Assembly (NCBI GenBank): GCA_001801575.1
Contig: MGYC01000038.1
Span: 236,687 to 299,866, forward strand
Source of the DNA: Gammaproteobacteria bacterium RIFCSPHIGHO2_12_FULL_41_20
Lineage (GTDB): Bacteria > Pseudomonadota > Gammaproteobacteria > DSM-16500
Direction: 5' to 3'
DNA: 63,180 nt
This document shows, one piece after another, positions 11,315 through 20,140 of the stretch. Below the pieces are notes generated by a model. It was not told the origin of the DNA and did no database searches. It saw nothing but the letters and a program-made list of their open reading frames with translations. The translations under genes and the position numbers were made by a program. The stretch's first letter is position 1, and each line of letters begins with the position of its first letter.

Positions 11315-12010
11315 CTACTCAGCCGTCACTAACCGCCCATACTCTAATGAAAGAATACGGTGTGCTTGCTGAGCAAGCTTGCGATCATGCGTCACAATCA
11401 CCACGCTGGTCTGCCGCGAGCGCTGTAAATCCATAAACAATTGCCACACGCGCTCGGCATTGCCCGGATCGAGATTGCCTGTCGGTTCATCCGCTAACAC
11501 GCATACGGGATCCGTGACTAAAGCCCGTGCAATGGCCACACGCTGACGCTCACCACCAGACAATTGCCCTAAGCGATGCTGTAGACGCTCTTTTAATCCT
11601 GCTAACTCGAGCAAATGTGCTGCTTTTTCCGTAATAACCGCCGGCGATGCTCCACGAATCAATAATGGCATGCCAACATTTTCTAGTGCAGTAAATTCTG
11701 GTAAAAGATAATGGAACTGATAAATAAAACCTAGATGTTGATTACGAAAATGACATTTTTCTTCTTCAGAAAAACTTGCCATATCCTTACCTTGAATAAC
11801 AACTTTTCCTGCTGTCGGTTTATCTAATCCACCTAGTAAATGCAGCAGCGTACTTTTACCTGAACCCGATGCACCGACAATAGCCAACATTTCTGCTGCT
11901 TGTACTTGCAAATCAATGTGTCGCAATACTGCAATTTTAGTGGCACCATCCACATAAGTCTTAGTTAATGCCTCACAAAACAATACCGGCGCACTAGAAC
12001 TATTACTCAT
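11315..12010 (-). CDS. lolD: Lipoprotein-releasing system ATP-binding protein LolD
   Basis: LolD is the ATPase of the LolCDE transporter that extracts lipoproteins from the inner membrane for delivery to LolA. The 231-residue protein has Walker A GASGSGKST (46-54), the signature LSGGERQRVAIARAL, and Walker B VCVLADEPTGNLDP followed by the H-loop VTHD. I start it at the ATG at 12010, where GAGG lies upstream and the gene overlaps the lolC stop by 8 bp; this gives the usual family length (E. coli 233 aa). It is the third gene of a tightly coupled tatD-lolC-lolD unit. Confidence 0.96.
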   Translation of the reverse strand: MSNSSSAPVLFCEALTKTYVDGATKIAVLRHIDLQVQAAEMLAIVGASGSGKSTLLHLLGGLDKPTAGKVVIQGKDMASFSEEEKCHFRNQHLGFIYQFHYLLPEFTALENVGMPLLIRGASPAVITEKAAHLLELAGLKERLQHRLGQLSGGERQRVAIARALVTDPVCVLADEPTGNLDPGNAERVWQLFMDLQRSRQTSVVIVTHDRKLAQQAHRILSLEYGRLVTAE

Positions 12011-13253
12011 AACGCAATGCCTCAACCGGTTCAGTATTTGCAGCACGCCATGCCGGATATATTGTTGCCAACAAGCTCAAGCCCAAGGCTGTCACACTAA
12101 TACGCCAGACATCGCCCCACTGTAATTCTGATGGCAAATAATCCACAAAATATACGCCAGAAGAAAGAAACTGCACGTGGAAAACTCCTTCAATCCAATG
12201 CACTATTTCTGTCACGTGCCACGCCAATTCTATACCTACTAGCACCCCTAATAATGTTCCCAATAAACCAATAATGCCACCTTGCACCATGAAAATTGCC
12301 ATGATGGTACGCGGTGTAGCGCCAAACGTACGTAAAATAGCTATGTCCCTCTCTTTATCATTTACTACCATTACCAGTGTAGAAACCAAATTAAACGCAG
12401 CCACGGCAATAATGAGTAACAAAATAAAAAACATCATAGTTTTTTCTAAACTCACTGCATGAAAAAATGCACCGAATTGATTAGTCCAGTTACTTATACT
12501 CGCTGAAGGTGTCAGTTGTTGCATTAACTGCTCACTCACACGTGGCGCCACATAAATATCACGAATGCTTAACTGCAGCCCCGTCACATTGCTGCCTAAT
12601 CCCAATAATTTTTGCGCATCACTTAGATGAATAAATCCCATACTGGAGTCGAATCCAAAACCACTGCCCGCTCGAAATAGGCCAACTACCGTAAAACGCT
12701 TGAAGCGAGGGATTACACCCGCTGGAGTTAAAGCAACTTGCGGTGTCACCACGGTAACCTTATCGCCTAAGGTTACATTTAAACGGCTGGCTAATTCTTC
12801 TCCTAACACCACGCCAAATTGCCCAGGCCGCAGCGCTGATAAACTCCCCAAGACGATTTTATCAGGCAGCTCAGAAACGCGCTGCTCTTCATTAGGCAAT
12901 ATGCCATTCAGCACAGCAGGTTGCACACCACCAGAATAAGCTAATAATACCTGAGCTGTGACAAAAGGGGCGGATCCTGTTATCTCAGGCACTGCTTCTA
13001 ATGTCGTTTGTAGCTCCTGCCAATTTGCCAAATATCCCGTTACACTACTGATAGTAATAGCTGGCACCATACCAAACACACGCTTTTTAATTTCACGATC
13101 AAATCCATTCATCACCGACAACACCGTAATCAATACGGCTACACCCAATACAATACCAGCAATCGACATGAATGAAATAAAGGAAATAAAATGATTACGC
13201 CGCTTAGCACGTGTATAACGTAGACCAATAAAGATTGCCGCGGGTCTAAACAT
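12003..13253 (-). CDS. lolC: Lipoprotein-releasing ABC transporter permease LolC/LolE
   Basis: The inner-membrane subunit of the Lol lipoprotein release complex. The product begins MFRPAAIFIGLRYTRAKRRN, matching the conserved LolC/E N-terminus. It has one N-terminal membrane helix (about 25-47), a large periplasmic MacB-like domain and three C-terminal helices. At 416 residues it is close to LolE (414) and LolC (399). I chose the ATG at 13253, preceded by GGAG, which overlaps the tatD stop by 8 bp; a longer start would run deep into tatD. Only one permease gene is present, so the complex may be a homodimer as in LolF-type systems, unless a second gene lies elsewhere. Confidence 0.93.
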   Translation of the reverse strand: MFRPAAIFIGLRYTRAKRRNHFISFISFMSIAGIVLGVAVLITVLSVMNGFDREIKKRVFGMVPAITISSVTGYLANWQELQTTLEAVPEITGSAPFVTAQVLLAYSGGVQPAVLNGILPNEEQRVSELPDKIVLGSLSALRPGQFGVVLGEELASRLNVTLGDKVTVVTPQVALTPAGVIPRFKRFTVVGLFRAGSGFGFDSSMGFIHLSDAQKLLGLGSNVTGLQLSIRDIYVAPRVSEQLMQQLTPSASISNWTNQFGAFFHAVSLEKTMMFFILLLIIAVAAFNLVSTLVMVVNDKERDIAILRTFGATPRTIMAIFMVQGGIIGLLGTLLGVLVGIELAWHVTEIVHWIEGVFHVQFLSSGVYFVDYLPSELQWGDVWRISVTALGLSLLATIYPAWRAANTEPVEALRYE

Positions 13254-14037
13254 GCGGTTGCTGTACTCCATGAAAAAGAGTGAAAAAATTCTTTGTGGTT
13301 TGTTGTGCAAGTACCGCAACATCCATCCCCTTAAGTTGCGCAATATATTCTGCAGTATGTCGCATATAAGCAGGTACATTTGCTTTGCCACGATAAGGAT
13401 CAGGAGCTAAATAAGGTGCATCTGTTTCAAGTAAAAGCTTATCTAATGGTATACGCGCCGCGACGTCTTGTACTGTTTTAGCATTACGGAAAGTAACCAC
13501 ACCGGAAAAGGAAATATAAAAGCCCATATCCATAGCCTGCCGCGCCATCTCCCAATCCTCAGTAAAACAATGTAACACACCTTGCACATCACTGGCCTTT
13601 TCTTCGCGCAAGATATGCAGTGTATCTGCTTTAGCCTGACGAGAATGCACAATTAGCGGTTTATTTACTTCTTTAGCCACTTGAATATGTTCACGAAATC
13701 GTTGTCGCTGCCATGCTAAGTCACCTGCACTGCGATAATAATCTAGACCCGTTTCACCTATTGCTACAATTTTTTCATCTTGCGCATAATGTAATAACTT
13801 CTGTGTTAAATCTACTTCTTCCGCTTCATTCGGATGCAAGCCCACCGTCGCACTCACGCTAGAAGAATAGTCTTTTGCTATTTGTAATACCTTAGGAAAA
13901 TCAGCTAAGTTAATGCAAACATTTAAAATATACTCCACACCTGCTTCCCGCGCATGCGCCAAAGCACGATCTAACTGGCCTTGATAAGGCGCCAAATCTA
14001 ATTGGTCTAAATGGCAATGCGAATCAACCAGAAACAT
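13246..14037 (-). CDS. tatD: TatD family metal-dependent DNase
   Basis: TatD enzymes are cytoplasmic TIM-barrel hydrolases with 3'-5' exonuclease activity, implicated in repair of oxidised DNA. The 263-residue protein has the metal motif DSHCHLD (His7, His9), AIGETGLDYY, the HSR motif, LHCFTE and the C-terminal LLLETDAPYLAP. Its 3' end overlaps lolC by 8 bp. In Legionella and many relatives tatD follows tmk-holB-pilZ; here an oppositely oriented unknown gene separates it from holB and no pilZ gene is present. Confidence 0.96.
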   Translation of the reverse strand: MFLVDSHCHLDQLDLAPYQGQLDRALAHAREAGVEYILNVCINLADFPKVLQIAKDYSSSVSATVGLHPNEAEEVDLTQKLLHYAQDEKIVAIGETGLDYYRSAGDLAWQRQRFREHIQVAKEVNKPLIVHSRQAKADTLHILREEKASDVQGVLHCFTEDWEMARQAMDMGFYISFSGVVTFRNAKTVQDVAARIPLDKLLLETDAPYLAPDPYRGKANVPAYMRHTAEYIAQLKGMDVAVLAQQTTKNFFTLFHGVQQPHV

Positions 14038-14182
14038 GATGGTTATTTCTTAGCTCCTAAAGTGTCATTCAATATAACATCACCAAACCATCGTAAGCTA
14101 ATAAAAATAACTCTAGCCTTCTCCCACTAATTATGATAAACATCCTCCGGCATTTATCTAACTAAAAGAAAAGGAATCCACC

Positions 14183-14647
14183 ATGAAACAAAGCATTCAA
14201 TTAGCTGTAACAACACACAATACTGACGACACTTTATCTATTACAGCTGTTTACCAAAAAGACAACGAACTTCTAGCCATAGCGGAGCTCAATAAAGCAA
14301 AGAGTTCGGCAGGCACACACCAGCTTAGCGCTGCTGTTTCTGTGGAAGTTTCCGGGGGAAAAGAGTTACCCGTACACTTTTATATGGACGCACAACAGCA
14401 AACCAAAATTAACAACCCACCTGCTGCACTGCAATTTGTAAGCGCAGATGCGTTGCAACAGCTAAAAAGCAATACCCCAGTAGCCTTTGCTTCCGCATCA
14501 GATTCACAGAAACAGGGCAATAGTTTTAAAGTTCGCTTGTTGTCTGGCGAGTATAATCACACTTTATTTAGGACTGGCGCAGTTGCTGTAGCATTAGGCG
14601 TGGGCGCTACTGCTGCCGCGTTGCTTGCACGTAGTCTTAGAAGGTAA
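14183..14647 (+). CDS. Unknown protein with C-terminal membrane anchor
   Basis: A 154-residue protein that I do not recognise. The ribosome site AAGGAA lies 7 bases before the ATG. Residues 1-125 are hydrophilic and rich in Ala, Ser, Gln and Thr, with alternating patterns suggesting beta strands (SIQLAVTTH, HQLSAAVSVEVSGG). A single hydrophobic segment at about 130-149 (GAVAVALGVGATAAALL) is followed by ARSLRR at the extreme C-terminus. The topology suggests a tail-anchored protein with no signal peptide, an arrangement seen in some effectors that insert in host membranes, though nothing else supports that role. It interrupts the usual holB-tatD neighbourhood on the opposite strand. Confidence 0.7.
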   Translation: MKQSIQLAVTTHNTDDTLSITAVYQKDNELLAIAELNKAKSSAGTHQLSAAVSVEVSGGKELPVHFYMDAQQQTKINNPPAALQFVSADALQQLKSNTPVAFASASDSQKQGNSFKVRLLSGEYNHTLFRTGAVAVALGVGATAAALLARSLRR

Positions 14648-14668
14648 ATCAACACTTGCATCCGTTTT

Positions 14669-14704
14669 CTGATCATGTGGCGAGAGACCCCGCCACATGA
14701 TCAG
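14669..14704. terminator. Perfect 14-bp hairpin between convergent genes
   Basis: CTGATCATGTGGCG (14669-14682) pairs perfectly with 14691-14704 across an 8-nt loop. It lies between the stop of the unknown gene at 14647 and the stop of holB at 14701-14703; the right arm contains the holB stop codon. There is no clear T-run on either side, so it would be a stem-type transcript end or processing site and not a classical intrinsic terminator. Confidence 0.6.
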
Positions 14705-15732
14705 GGATAGCCGACACATCCGGATTGCGAAGTGTTAGCCAGCCGAATAAACACATCCTCTAACAATAATTGCTTATTTAAACTGGAAGATCCCGTAACA
14801 TAGCGGCGCACTTGCTGTAAATAGTCTACATAGACTTGAACTTTATGCATCGGCAAACAAGAACCCAATGCCAACAATAGCTGCATAAAATCCCTATTCA
14901 TCACCGCTTCCTGTCCACACTGCATATGCAATTTAAATAGGTCACTCAAGAAACTCATAAGCAAATCCAGTATAGGCAAAACCTCTAGCGCCTGCCATTG
15001 CGCCGCATATTTCAATGGATCACCTTGTTGCTGCACAATATCACCTAATGCCCTAAATAAATCGGCACGCAGCGTAAATATTTCTTTGCTAAAAAATTCT
15101 ATCGCTCGCAAAGGCGCTCCGTAAGCGATACCTAATAATAAGCGCAGCTCTTCTATTGGCCTTGGCTGTACTTGTTGTTGCAGCCAAGATAAAGCTACGT
15201 CTTGAGCAGGAACAGGAAATAAAATCGGTAAGCAGCGACTACGTAATGTAGCTGGCAACTCGTTATTTTGATTGCTGATTAAAATAATTACCACATTGGG
15301 ACTGGGTTCTTCTAAAGTCTTTAACAAAGCATTAGCGGCATACATATTCATATTCGTCACCGCATGCATCAACACCACACGATAACCACCTTGCAGCGCC
15401 GTTTTATTGACAAAATCAATCATTTCACGAATTTGATCAACTTTAATCGCATGCCCTGGCTCTGAACAAACAGAAAATACATCGGGATGAGAATGTGCAA
15501 GCAACAAACAACAAGAGGAACAAACCTCACAAGGCAACCCTTCTGTACCTGGGTTTTTACACAATAATGCTTGCGCAAATTTTTCAGCAAATGCAGTTTT
15601 TCCCACACCAGCTATCCCGGCAAATAATAAAGCATGAGGCAAGCACCGCTCTACATAACGGCACCAAAGACGCTGCCAAGTCTCTCTATGCCACGGAAAA
15701 ATAGCTGATGCTACTACTGCACTATTTTGCAT
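14701..15732 (-). CDS. holB: DNA polymerase III subunit delta prime
   Basis: HolB is part of the clamp-loader complex that places the sliding clamp on primed DNA. The 343-residue protein has the AAA+ P-loop GIAGVGKT (39-46), a cysteine cluster (CKNPG...CEVCSSC) forming the zinc module, the KVDQIR stretch, the LLKTLEEP motif and the arginine-finger SRC motif (LRSRCLPI). It overlaps tmk by 11 bp, as expected for tmk-holB. The stop codon lies in a 14-bp palindrome. Confidence 0.95.
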   Translation of the reverse strand: MQNSAVVASAIFPWHRETWQRLWCRYVERCLPHALLFAGIAGVGKTAFAEKFAQALLCKNPGTEGLPCEVCSSCCLLLAHSHPDVFSVCSEPGHAIKVDQIREMIDFVNKTALQGGYRVVLMHAVTNMNMYAANALLKTLEEPSPNVVIILISNQNNELPATLRSRCLPILFPVPAQDVALSWLQQQVQPRPIEELRLLLGIAYGAPLRAIEFFSKEIFTLRADLFRALGDIVQQQGDPLKYAAQWQALEVLPILDLLMSFLSDLFKLHMQCGQEAVMNRDFMQLLLALGSCLPMHKVQVYVDYLQQVRRYVTGSSSLNKQLLLEDVFIRLANTSQSGCVGYP

Positions 15733-16357
15733 GTGCTTTCGCTGTTAGTTGCTGCAGTAAAGCACGTACTTGTGCCTGTACTGTGTCTAATGGCTGGGTA
15801 GCATCAAGTACACGAATACGCTGCGGCTCTGCTTGCGCACGATGTAAATAACTCTCACGCACGCGTGCAAAAAAATCCACTTTCTCCCTCTCAATTCTAT
15901 CTTGTGGACTACGACGTTGCGCACGTGCTAATCCCAACTCTGGAGGCACGTCCAAAAGCACTGTCAAACATGGCTTGACGCCCTTTACTATCCATTGCTC
16001 TAACATATCAATCCAGCGCTCATTAACCCCGCGCCCACCGCCTTGATAGGCATAAGTTGCATCTACAAAACGATCACTTACCACCCACTTACCCGCCAAC
16101 AAGGCAGGTTTAATCACGCGCTCAATATGTTGCGCACGACCAGCAAACATCAATAACAATTCCGCTTCAGCCGTCATAATTTCATGCACATCAATATGCA
16201 ATAGAATATGCCGCATCTGTTCTGCTAATGGCGTTCCACCTGGCTCTCGAGTCACAACGACATCATGATTAGCGGATAAATAAGTCTGTATATAATGTAA
16301 AATTGTTGACTTGCCGGCACCTTCAATACCCTCAACAGAAATAAACATACCTTGCAC
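15722..16357 (-). CDS. tmk: Thymidylate kinase
   Basis: Tmk phosphorylates dTMP to dTDP. The 211-residue protein has the P-loop (GIEGAGKST, 10-18), the DR(F/Y) motif in SDRFVDATYAYQGGGRG and the lid region RRSPQDRIE. The start is a GTG at 16357 with AAGGAG seven bases upstream; an internal ATG three codons later is less well placed. It sits 11 bp downstream of mltG and overlaps holB. Confidence 0.96.
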   Translation of the reverse strand: MQGMFISVEGIEGAGKSTILHYIQTYLSANHDVVVTREPGGTPLAEQMRHILLHIDVHEIMTAEAELLLMFAGRAQHIERVIKPALLAGKWVVSDRFVDATYAYQGGGRGVNERWIDMLEQWIVKGVKPCLTVLLDVPPELGLARAQRRSPQDRIEREKVDFFARVRESYLHRAQAEPQRIRVLDATQPLDTVQAQVRALLQQLTAKAHAK

Positions 16358-16368
16358 TGCCTTACTCC

Positions 16369-17430
16369 TTAGGATTGTGACATTACTTTCTCTACATAAT
16401 CCTGCATTTTTTCTGCATTAAAAAACTGCGTATGCTGTGCTTCCGCGGTTTTCACTGCCTTATTATGCTCTTGTAATGTTTTAGAAAACTGATGCGAACC
16501 ATCGCCTTTCGCTACAAAATACAAATAATCATGTCGTTGTGGATGTAACACCGCTAAAATAGAACCCATACTTGGCATGGCTATCGGCGTAGGCGGCAAT
16601 CCCTTATGAATATAGGTATTATAAGGTGTGTCTTTTAATAAGTCTGCCTTATACAACTTACCATTATAACTCGTACCTAACCCGTATATGACTGTTGGAT
16701 CAAACTGCAACAACATTCGCTTATTAAGGCGATTCACTAACACGCCAGCGATAACAGACCGCTCCTCATTCACATACGCTTCCTTTTCTACTAAAGAAGC
16801 GGCTATCAATACTTGTTGTTGTGTCTGAAAAGGTAAATTAGCATCCCGCTTATTCCATGCTGCAGCGAGCTTTTCCTGCATCATAAAAAAGGCCTGTTTG
16901 TAAAGAGACAGCTCTGTTTCTCCATACGTATAAAAATAAGTTTCAGAAAAAAACTCACCTTCAGGAGACAAAATGGGGTAGCCTAAACTTTGCATTAATT
17001 GTGCATTACTCAGGTTGCGAGTGTTATGCACAAGCCCTTGCGTTTCCTCCATCGCTTCGCGTAATTGCATAAACGTCCAACCGGGAATAATAGTGAAAGG
17101 GTGGTAAACACGGCCAGTACCCTTGACCATTTGCGTCCAAACACTCAGAAATCCTACGTTGTAAGGAAAAAAATATTCTCCTGACTTTAATATTTTTGTA
17201 TCCCCTCTTAAATAAACCCATGAAGATACCCACAATGGATGCGCAATGATACCTGCTGCTGAAAACTCTTTAATCACCTTTTCAGCCGACATACCTGGTT
17301 TTAACAAAAACCGTATTCCTGCCCGCTCTTTTATGACGGGGTGAAAGGCAAAATACAACCAAGAGCAAAACACAAATGCGGTAAATAAAATAATGATGGT
17401 TAAGATAATATTCCGAATATAACGAATCAC
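16369..17430 (-). CDS. mltG: Endolytic murein transglycosylase MltG
   Basis: MltG (YceG) cleaves nascent glycan strands in the inner membrane and sets peptidoglycan chain length. The 353-residue protein has one N-terminal membrane helix (about 5-27), a LysM-like domain and a catalytic domain with LVEKEAYVNEE (Glu215, matching E. coli Glu218) and VNRLNKRMLLQFDPTVIYGLG. The start is a GTG at 17430 with GGAG eight bases upstream. A longer frame reaches into the palindrome at 17478, but those codons come from the element. In E. coli pabC lies just upstream; here a hairpin element occupies that place. Confidence 0.94.
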   Translation of the reverse strand: MIRYIRNIILTIIILFTAFVFCSWLYFAFHPVIKERAGIRFLLKPGMSAEKVIKEFSAAGIIAHPLWVSSWVYLRGDTKILKSGEYFFPYNVGFLSVWTQMVKGTGRVYHPFTIIPGWTFMQLREAMEETQGLVHNTRNLSNAQLMQSLGYPILSPEGEFFSETYFYTYGETELSLYKQAFFMMQEKLAAAWNKRDANLPFQTQQQVLIAASLVEKEAYVNEERSVIAGVLVNRLNKRMLLQFDPTVIYGLGTSYNGKLYKADLLKDTPYNTYIHKGLPPTPIAMPSMGSILAVLHPQRHDYLYFVAKGDGSHQFSKTLQEHNKAVKTAEAQHTQFFNAEKMQDYVEKVMSQS

Positions 17431-17477
17431 TGCGCTTACTCCAACTAGCAAACGATAGCTGCTCAGGAATTTCCACT

Positions 17478-17594
17478 GAATAAAGGATAGCAAACGGAGA
17501 GGTAGGTGTAAAAGCACAATGGCTTGTCGGCTTCCAGCCTCCTGCGCTTTATTTGTGCTTTTACACCTACCTCTCCGTTTGCTATCCTTTATTC
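17478..17594. repeat. Long perfect hairpin element, family 1 copy B
   Basis: The left arm 17478-17519 and right arm 17553-17594 are perfectly complementary over 42 bp around a 33-nt loop (17520-17552) that differs from copy A (6995-7150) at a single position. The arms differ from copy A at several places (GATGGCAAGCGGATAGG in A, GATAGCAAACGGAGAGG in B), and each change is matched in the partner arm. It sits between fabF and mltG in a co-directional operon, so read-through RNA would contain a very stable stem. It replaces the usual location of pabC. Confidence 0.9.
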
Positions 17595-17619
17595 ACACGT
17601 TCCATAGAAAGTCCCACTG

Positions 17620-18864
17620 TCAACCCAGAAAGCGCTGAAACAGTAATGAGCCATTCGTACCACCAAAGCCAAATGAATTAGAAAGAACCACATCCATATG
17701 CATGGACTGTGCTTGATGTGGCACAAAATTCAAATCACACCCCTCACTTGGGGAGTCTAAGTTGATAGTAGGTGGTGCTACTTGGTCACGAATCGCTAAA
17801 ATAGAAAAAATAGCCTCAATAGCTCCCGCTGCTCCCAATAAATGTCCGATCATAGATTTGGTAGAGCTAACAGCAAGCTTATAAGCGTGTTCACCAAAAC
17901 TACGCTTGATAGCAAGCACTTCTAACTCATCTCCCGTGGGCGTGGATGTCCCATGCGCATTAATGTAATGTACATCGTGCGGTGAAATACCTGCATCAGC
18001 TATCGCTTGATTCATCGCCAATGCTGCACCTAATCCATCCGGATGTGGTGTTGTCATATGCCAAGCATCAGCACTCATACCAAAACCAATTAATTCAGCA
18101 TAAATTTTTGCGCCACGGCGTTTAGCATGCTCATAGCTTTCTAGCACTAACACCCCCGCTCCATCACCGAGAACAAAACCATCACGCTCTTTATCCCACG
18201 GGCGGCTGGCTTTTTCAGGTTCATTGTTACGGGTTGATAAAGCACGCATAGCAGCAAAACCAGCGATACCTAATCGGGTTGTTGCCATTTCTGCTGCACC
18301 GGCTACCATGACATCCGCATCACCCCAGGCGATCGCTCTGGCTGCCAGCCCAATATTATGCGTACCGGTTGTACACGCTGACACCACAGCAATATTAGGG
18401 CCGCGCATACCATATTGGATAGAAAGATTACCTGCAATCATATTAATCAGTGCAGCAGGAATAAAGAAAGGAGAAATTTTGCGAGGGCCGGATTCTTGCA
18501 AAATAATATGTGACTTTTCAATAAAAGGTAATCCACCAATACCGGATCCCACAGCTAACCCAATGCGATGGGCATTGTGTTCTGTCACTTGTAATCCAGC
18601 ATCTTGGATAGCTTGCATAGCTGCCGCCATTCCATACTGAATAAAGAAATCACGCTTTCTGGCCTCTTTTTCTGCCATATAAAGCGTGGCATCAAAATTC
18701 TTTACCCGACTACAAATCTGACAACTTATATCCGTCGCATCAAAATGATCGATTTTTGCTATGCTGCTTTTACCAGCAAGAATAGCCGCCCATGAGTCCT
18801 CCACATTATGTGCAAGAGGACTCACCATCCCTAGCCCAGTAACAACCACCCGCTGCTTAGTCAA
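17620..18864 (-). CDS. fabF: Beta-ketoacyl-ACP synthase II
   Basis: FabF elongates acyl-ACP chains by decarboxylative condensation with malonyl-ACP. The 414-residue protein starts [15 protein letters not shown] after a TTG initiator at 18864 with GGAG upstream, giving the same length as E. coli FabF (413). The catalytic triad is Cys164 ([10 protein letters not shown]), His304 ([11 protein letters not shown]) and His341 ([15 protein letters not shown]). It is separated from acpP by an imperfect palindrome and from mltG by a perfect one, which is unusual for this operon. Confidence 0.96.
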   Translation of the reverse strand: MTKQRVVVTGLGMVSPLAHNVEDSWAAILAGKSSIAKIDHFDATDISCQICSRVKNFDATLYMAEKEARKRDFFIQYGMAAAMQAIQDAGLQVTEHNAHRIGLAVGSGIGGLPFIEKSHIILQESGPRKISPFFIPAALINMIAGNLSIQYGMRGPNIAVVSACTTGTHNIGLAARAIAWGDADVMVAGAAEMATTRLGIAGFAAMRALSTRNNEPEKASRPWDKERDGFVLGDGAGVLVLESYEHAKRRGAKIYAELIGFGMSADAWHMTTPHPDGLGAALAMNQAIADAGISPHDVHYINAHGTSTPTGDELEVLAIKRSFGEHAYKLAVSSTKSMIGHLLGAAGAIEAIFSILAIRDQVAPPTINLDSPSEGCDLNFVPHQAQSMHMDVVLSNSFGFGGTNGSLLFQRFLG

Positions 18865-18903
18865 ATTGTGATCTCCACAGCCCAGAATAATGATAAAATA
18901 CCC

Positions 18904-19041
18904 GACATTTCGCACCTTCGTCTTTTTTGTTAACTCTTCGTTAAAAATGATTTTTAAATGCTCATTTACTTACGTGTAAACTGCGCTTTAAAAATCATTT
19001 TTGCCTCGATTTATACAAAAAATACGAAGGTGCGAAATGTC
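18904..19041. repeat. Imperfect inverted repeat between acpP and fabF
   Basis: Left arm 18904-18959 and right arm 18986-19041 pair in two blocks: GACATTTCGCACCTTCGT plus TTTTTTGT on the outside (one mismatch between them) and AAAAATGATTTTTAAA on the inside, with a mismatched stretch between. The loop contains ATTTACTTACGTGTAAA. It lies 7 bp after the acpP stop and about 40 bp before the fabF start, in the transcribed direction of the operon, and could set the higher expression of acpP relative to fabF. That role is inference. Confidence 0.75.
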
Positions 19042-19048
19042 AGAAATA

Positions 19049-19300
19049 CTATTCTTCTTTTGATTTTTCCATGTGGGTTGTAATATAGCTAATAGCATCT
19101 TGAATAGTCGCGATCTTCTCAGCATCCTCATCAGGAATTTCTGTCTCAAACTCTTCTTCCAATGCCATCACTAATTCAACCGTATCCAAGGAGTCTGCGC
19201 CTAAATCATCTACAAATGAGGCATCATTGGTTACTTCTTCTTCCTTTACACCTAATTGTTCTACAACAATTTTTTTTACTCGAGCTTCAATTGTATTCAT
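19049..19300 (-). CDS. acpP: Acyl carrier protein
   Basis: AcpP carries growing acyl chains on 4'-phosphopantetheine. The 83-residue acidic protein has the attachment site [18 protein letters not shown] (Ser37). A good ribosome site (AGGGGA) precedes the ATG. It lies 80 bp downstream of fabG, and a palindrome follows its stop before fabF, an arrangement that often allows acpP to be expressed more strongly than its neighbours. Confidence 0.98.
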   Translation of the reverse strand: MNTIEARVKKIVVEQLGVKEEEVTNDASFVDDLGADSLDTVELVMALEEEFETEIPDEDAEKIATIQDAISYITTHMEKSKEE

Positions 19301-19380
19301 TGGTTATTTTTCCCCTGTTTTCAAACATTCAGAGTGGTAGTTTAGTCAAAAACCCGTAAGTTGCAAGTGCAAATTCTATT

Positions 19381-20124
19381 CTAAGCCATATACATACCGC
19401 CATTCACATGCAATGTTTGACCAGTAATGTAATTGGCGTTATCGGAAGCAAGAAATACAACCGCAGCAGCCACATCCATCACCTCACCCATACGCTGTAA
19501 AGGGATACGCTGTAATAATGATTGACGTTGTTCTTCTGGTAATTCCCTAGTCATGTCTGTATCGATAAATCCAGGGGATACTGTATTTACGGTAATATTT
19601 CGTGAACCAACTTCTAAGGCCAGCGCTTTCGTAAAACCCATTAGCCCCGCTTTCGCAGAAGCATAGTTAACCTGGCCTGCATTACCCGTAGAACCCACTA
19701 CGGAACCAATACTGATTATTCGGCCCCAACGATTTTTTAACATATCGCGTAAGCAAAATTTGGTTAAACGGTAAATTGAATTCAGGTTTGTATCAATCAC
19801 CTTAAACCATTCATCGTCTTTCATGCGTAACAAAAGATTATCCTGAGCAATCGCTGCATTATTTACTAAAATTGTCACCACACCGTATTCTTGTTTTATA
19901 GTTGTTAGCGCCGTTTCTACAGAAGTTGAAGAAGCCACATCCAACACCATCCCTCGACCCTGTACACTAGCCTGCTGAAATATTTCTTGAATAGATTGTG
20001 CACCTTGTTCTGTCGTTGCTGTGCCCACCACAATGGCACCTTCCTTGCCCAACGCTAAAGCAATAGCACGACCAATACCACGGCTTGCCCCAGTAACTAG
20101 CGCCACTTTATTGCTCAGCAACAT
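19381..20124 (-). CDS. fabG: 3-oxoacyl-ACP reductase
   Basis: FabG reduces 3-oxoacyl-ACP with NADPH. This 247-residue short-chain dehydrogenase has the cofactor motif TGASRGIG (11-18), the NNAA motif (88-91), and catalytic Ser141, Tyr154 and Lys158 (YASAK), followed by the conserved NTVSPGFIDTDMT. GGAG sits five bases upstream of the ATG, and the gene starts 16 bp after fabD. Confidence 0.97.
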   Translation of the reverse strand: MLLSNKVALVTGASRGIGRAIALALGKEGAIVVGTATTEQGAQSIQEIFQQASVQGRGMVLDVASSTSVETALTTIKQEYGVVTILVNNAAIAQDNLLLRMKDDEWFKVIDTNLNSIYRLTKFCLRDMLKNRWGRIISIGSVVGSTGNAGQVNYASAKAGLMGFTKALALEVGSRNITVNTVSPGFIDTDMTRELPEEQRQSLLQRIPLQRMGEVMDVAAAVVFLASDNANYITGQTLHVNGGMYMA

Positions 20125-20140
20125 ATCAACTCCAGACCCT

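Noticed and set aside
17431-17517. Longer N-terminus for MltG beginning inside the hairpin element
   Set aside because: The extra 29 residues are encoded by element arm sequence and spacer; a GTG with a good GGAG site gives the normal family start.
18224-18640. 138-codon plus-strand frame across fabF
   Set aside because: Antisense shadow of a well-conserved enzyme gene.
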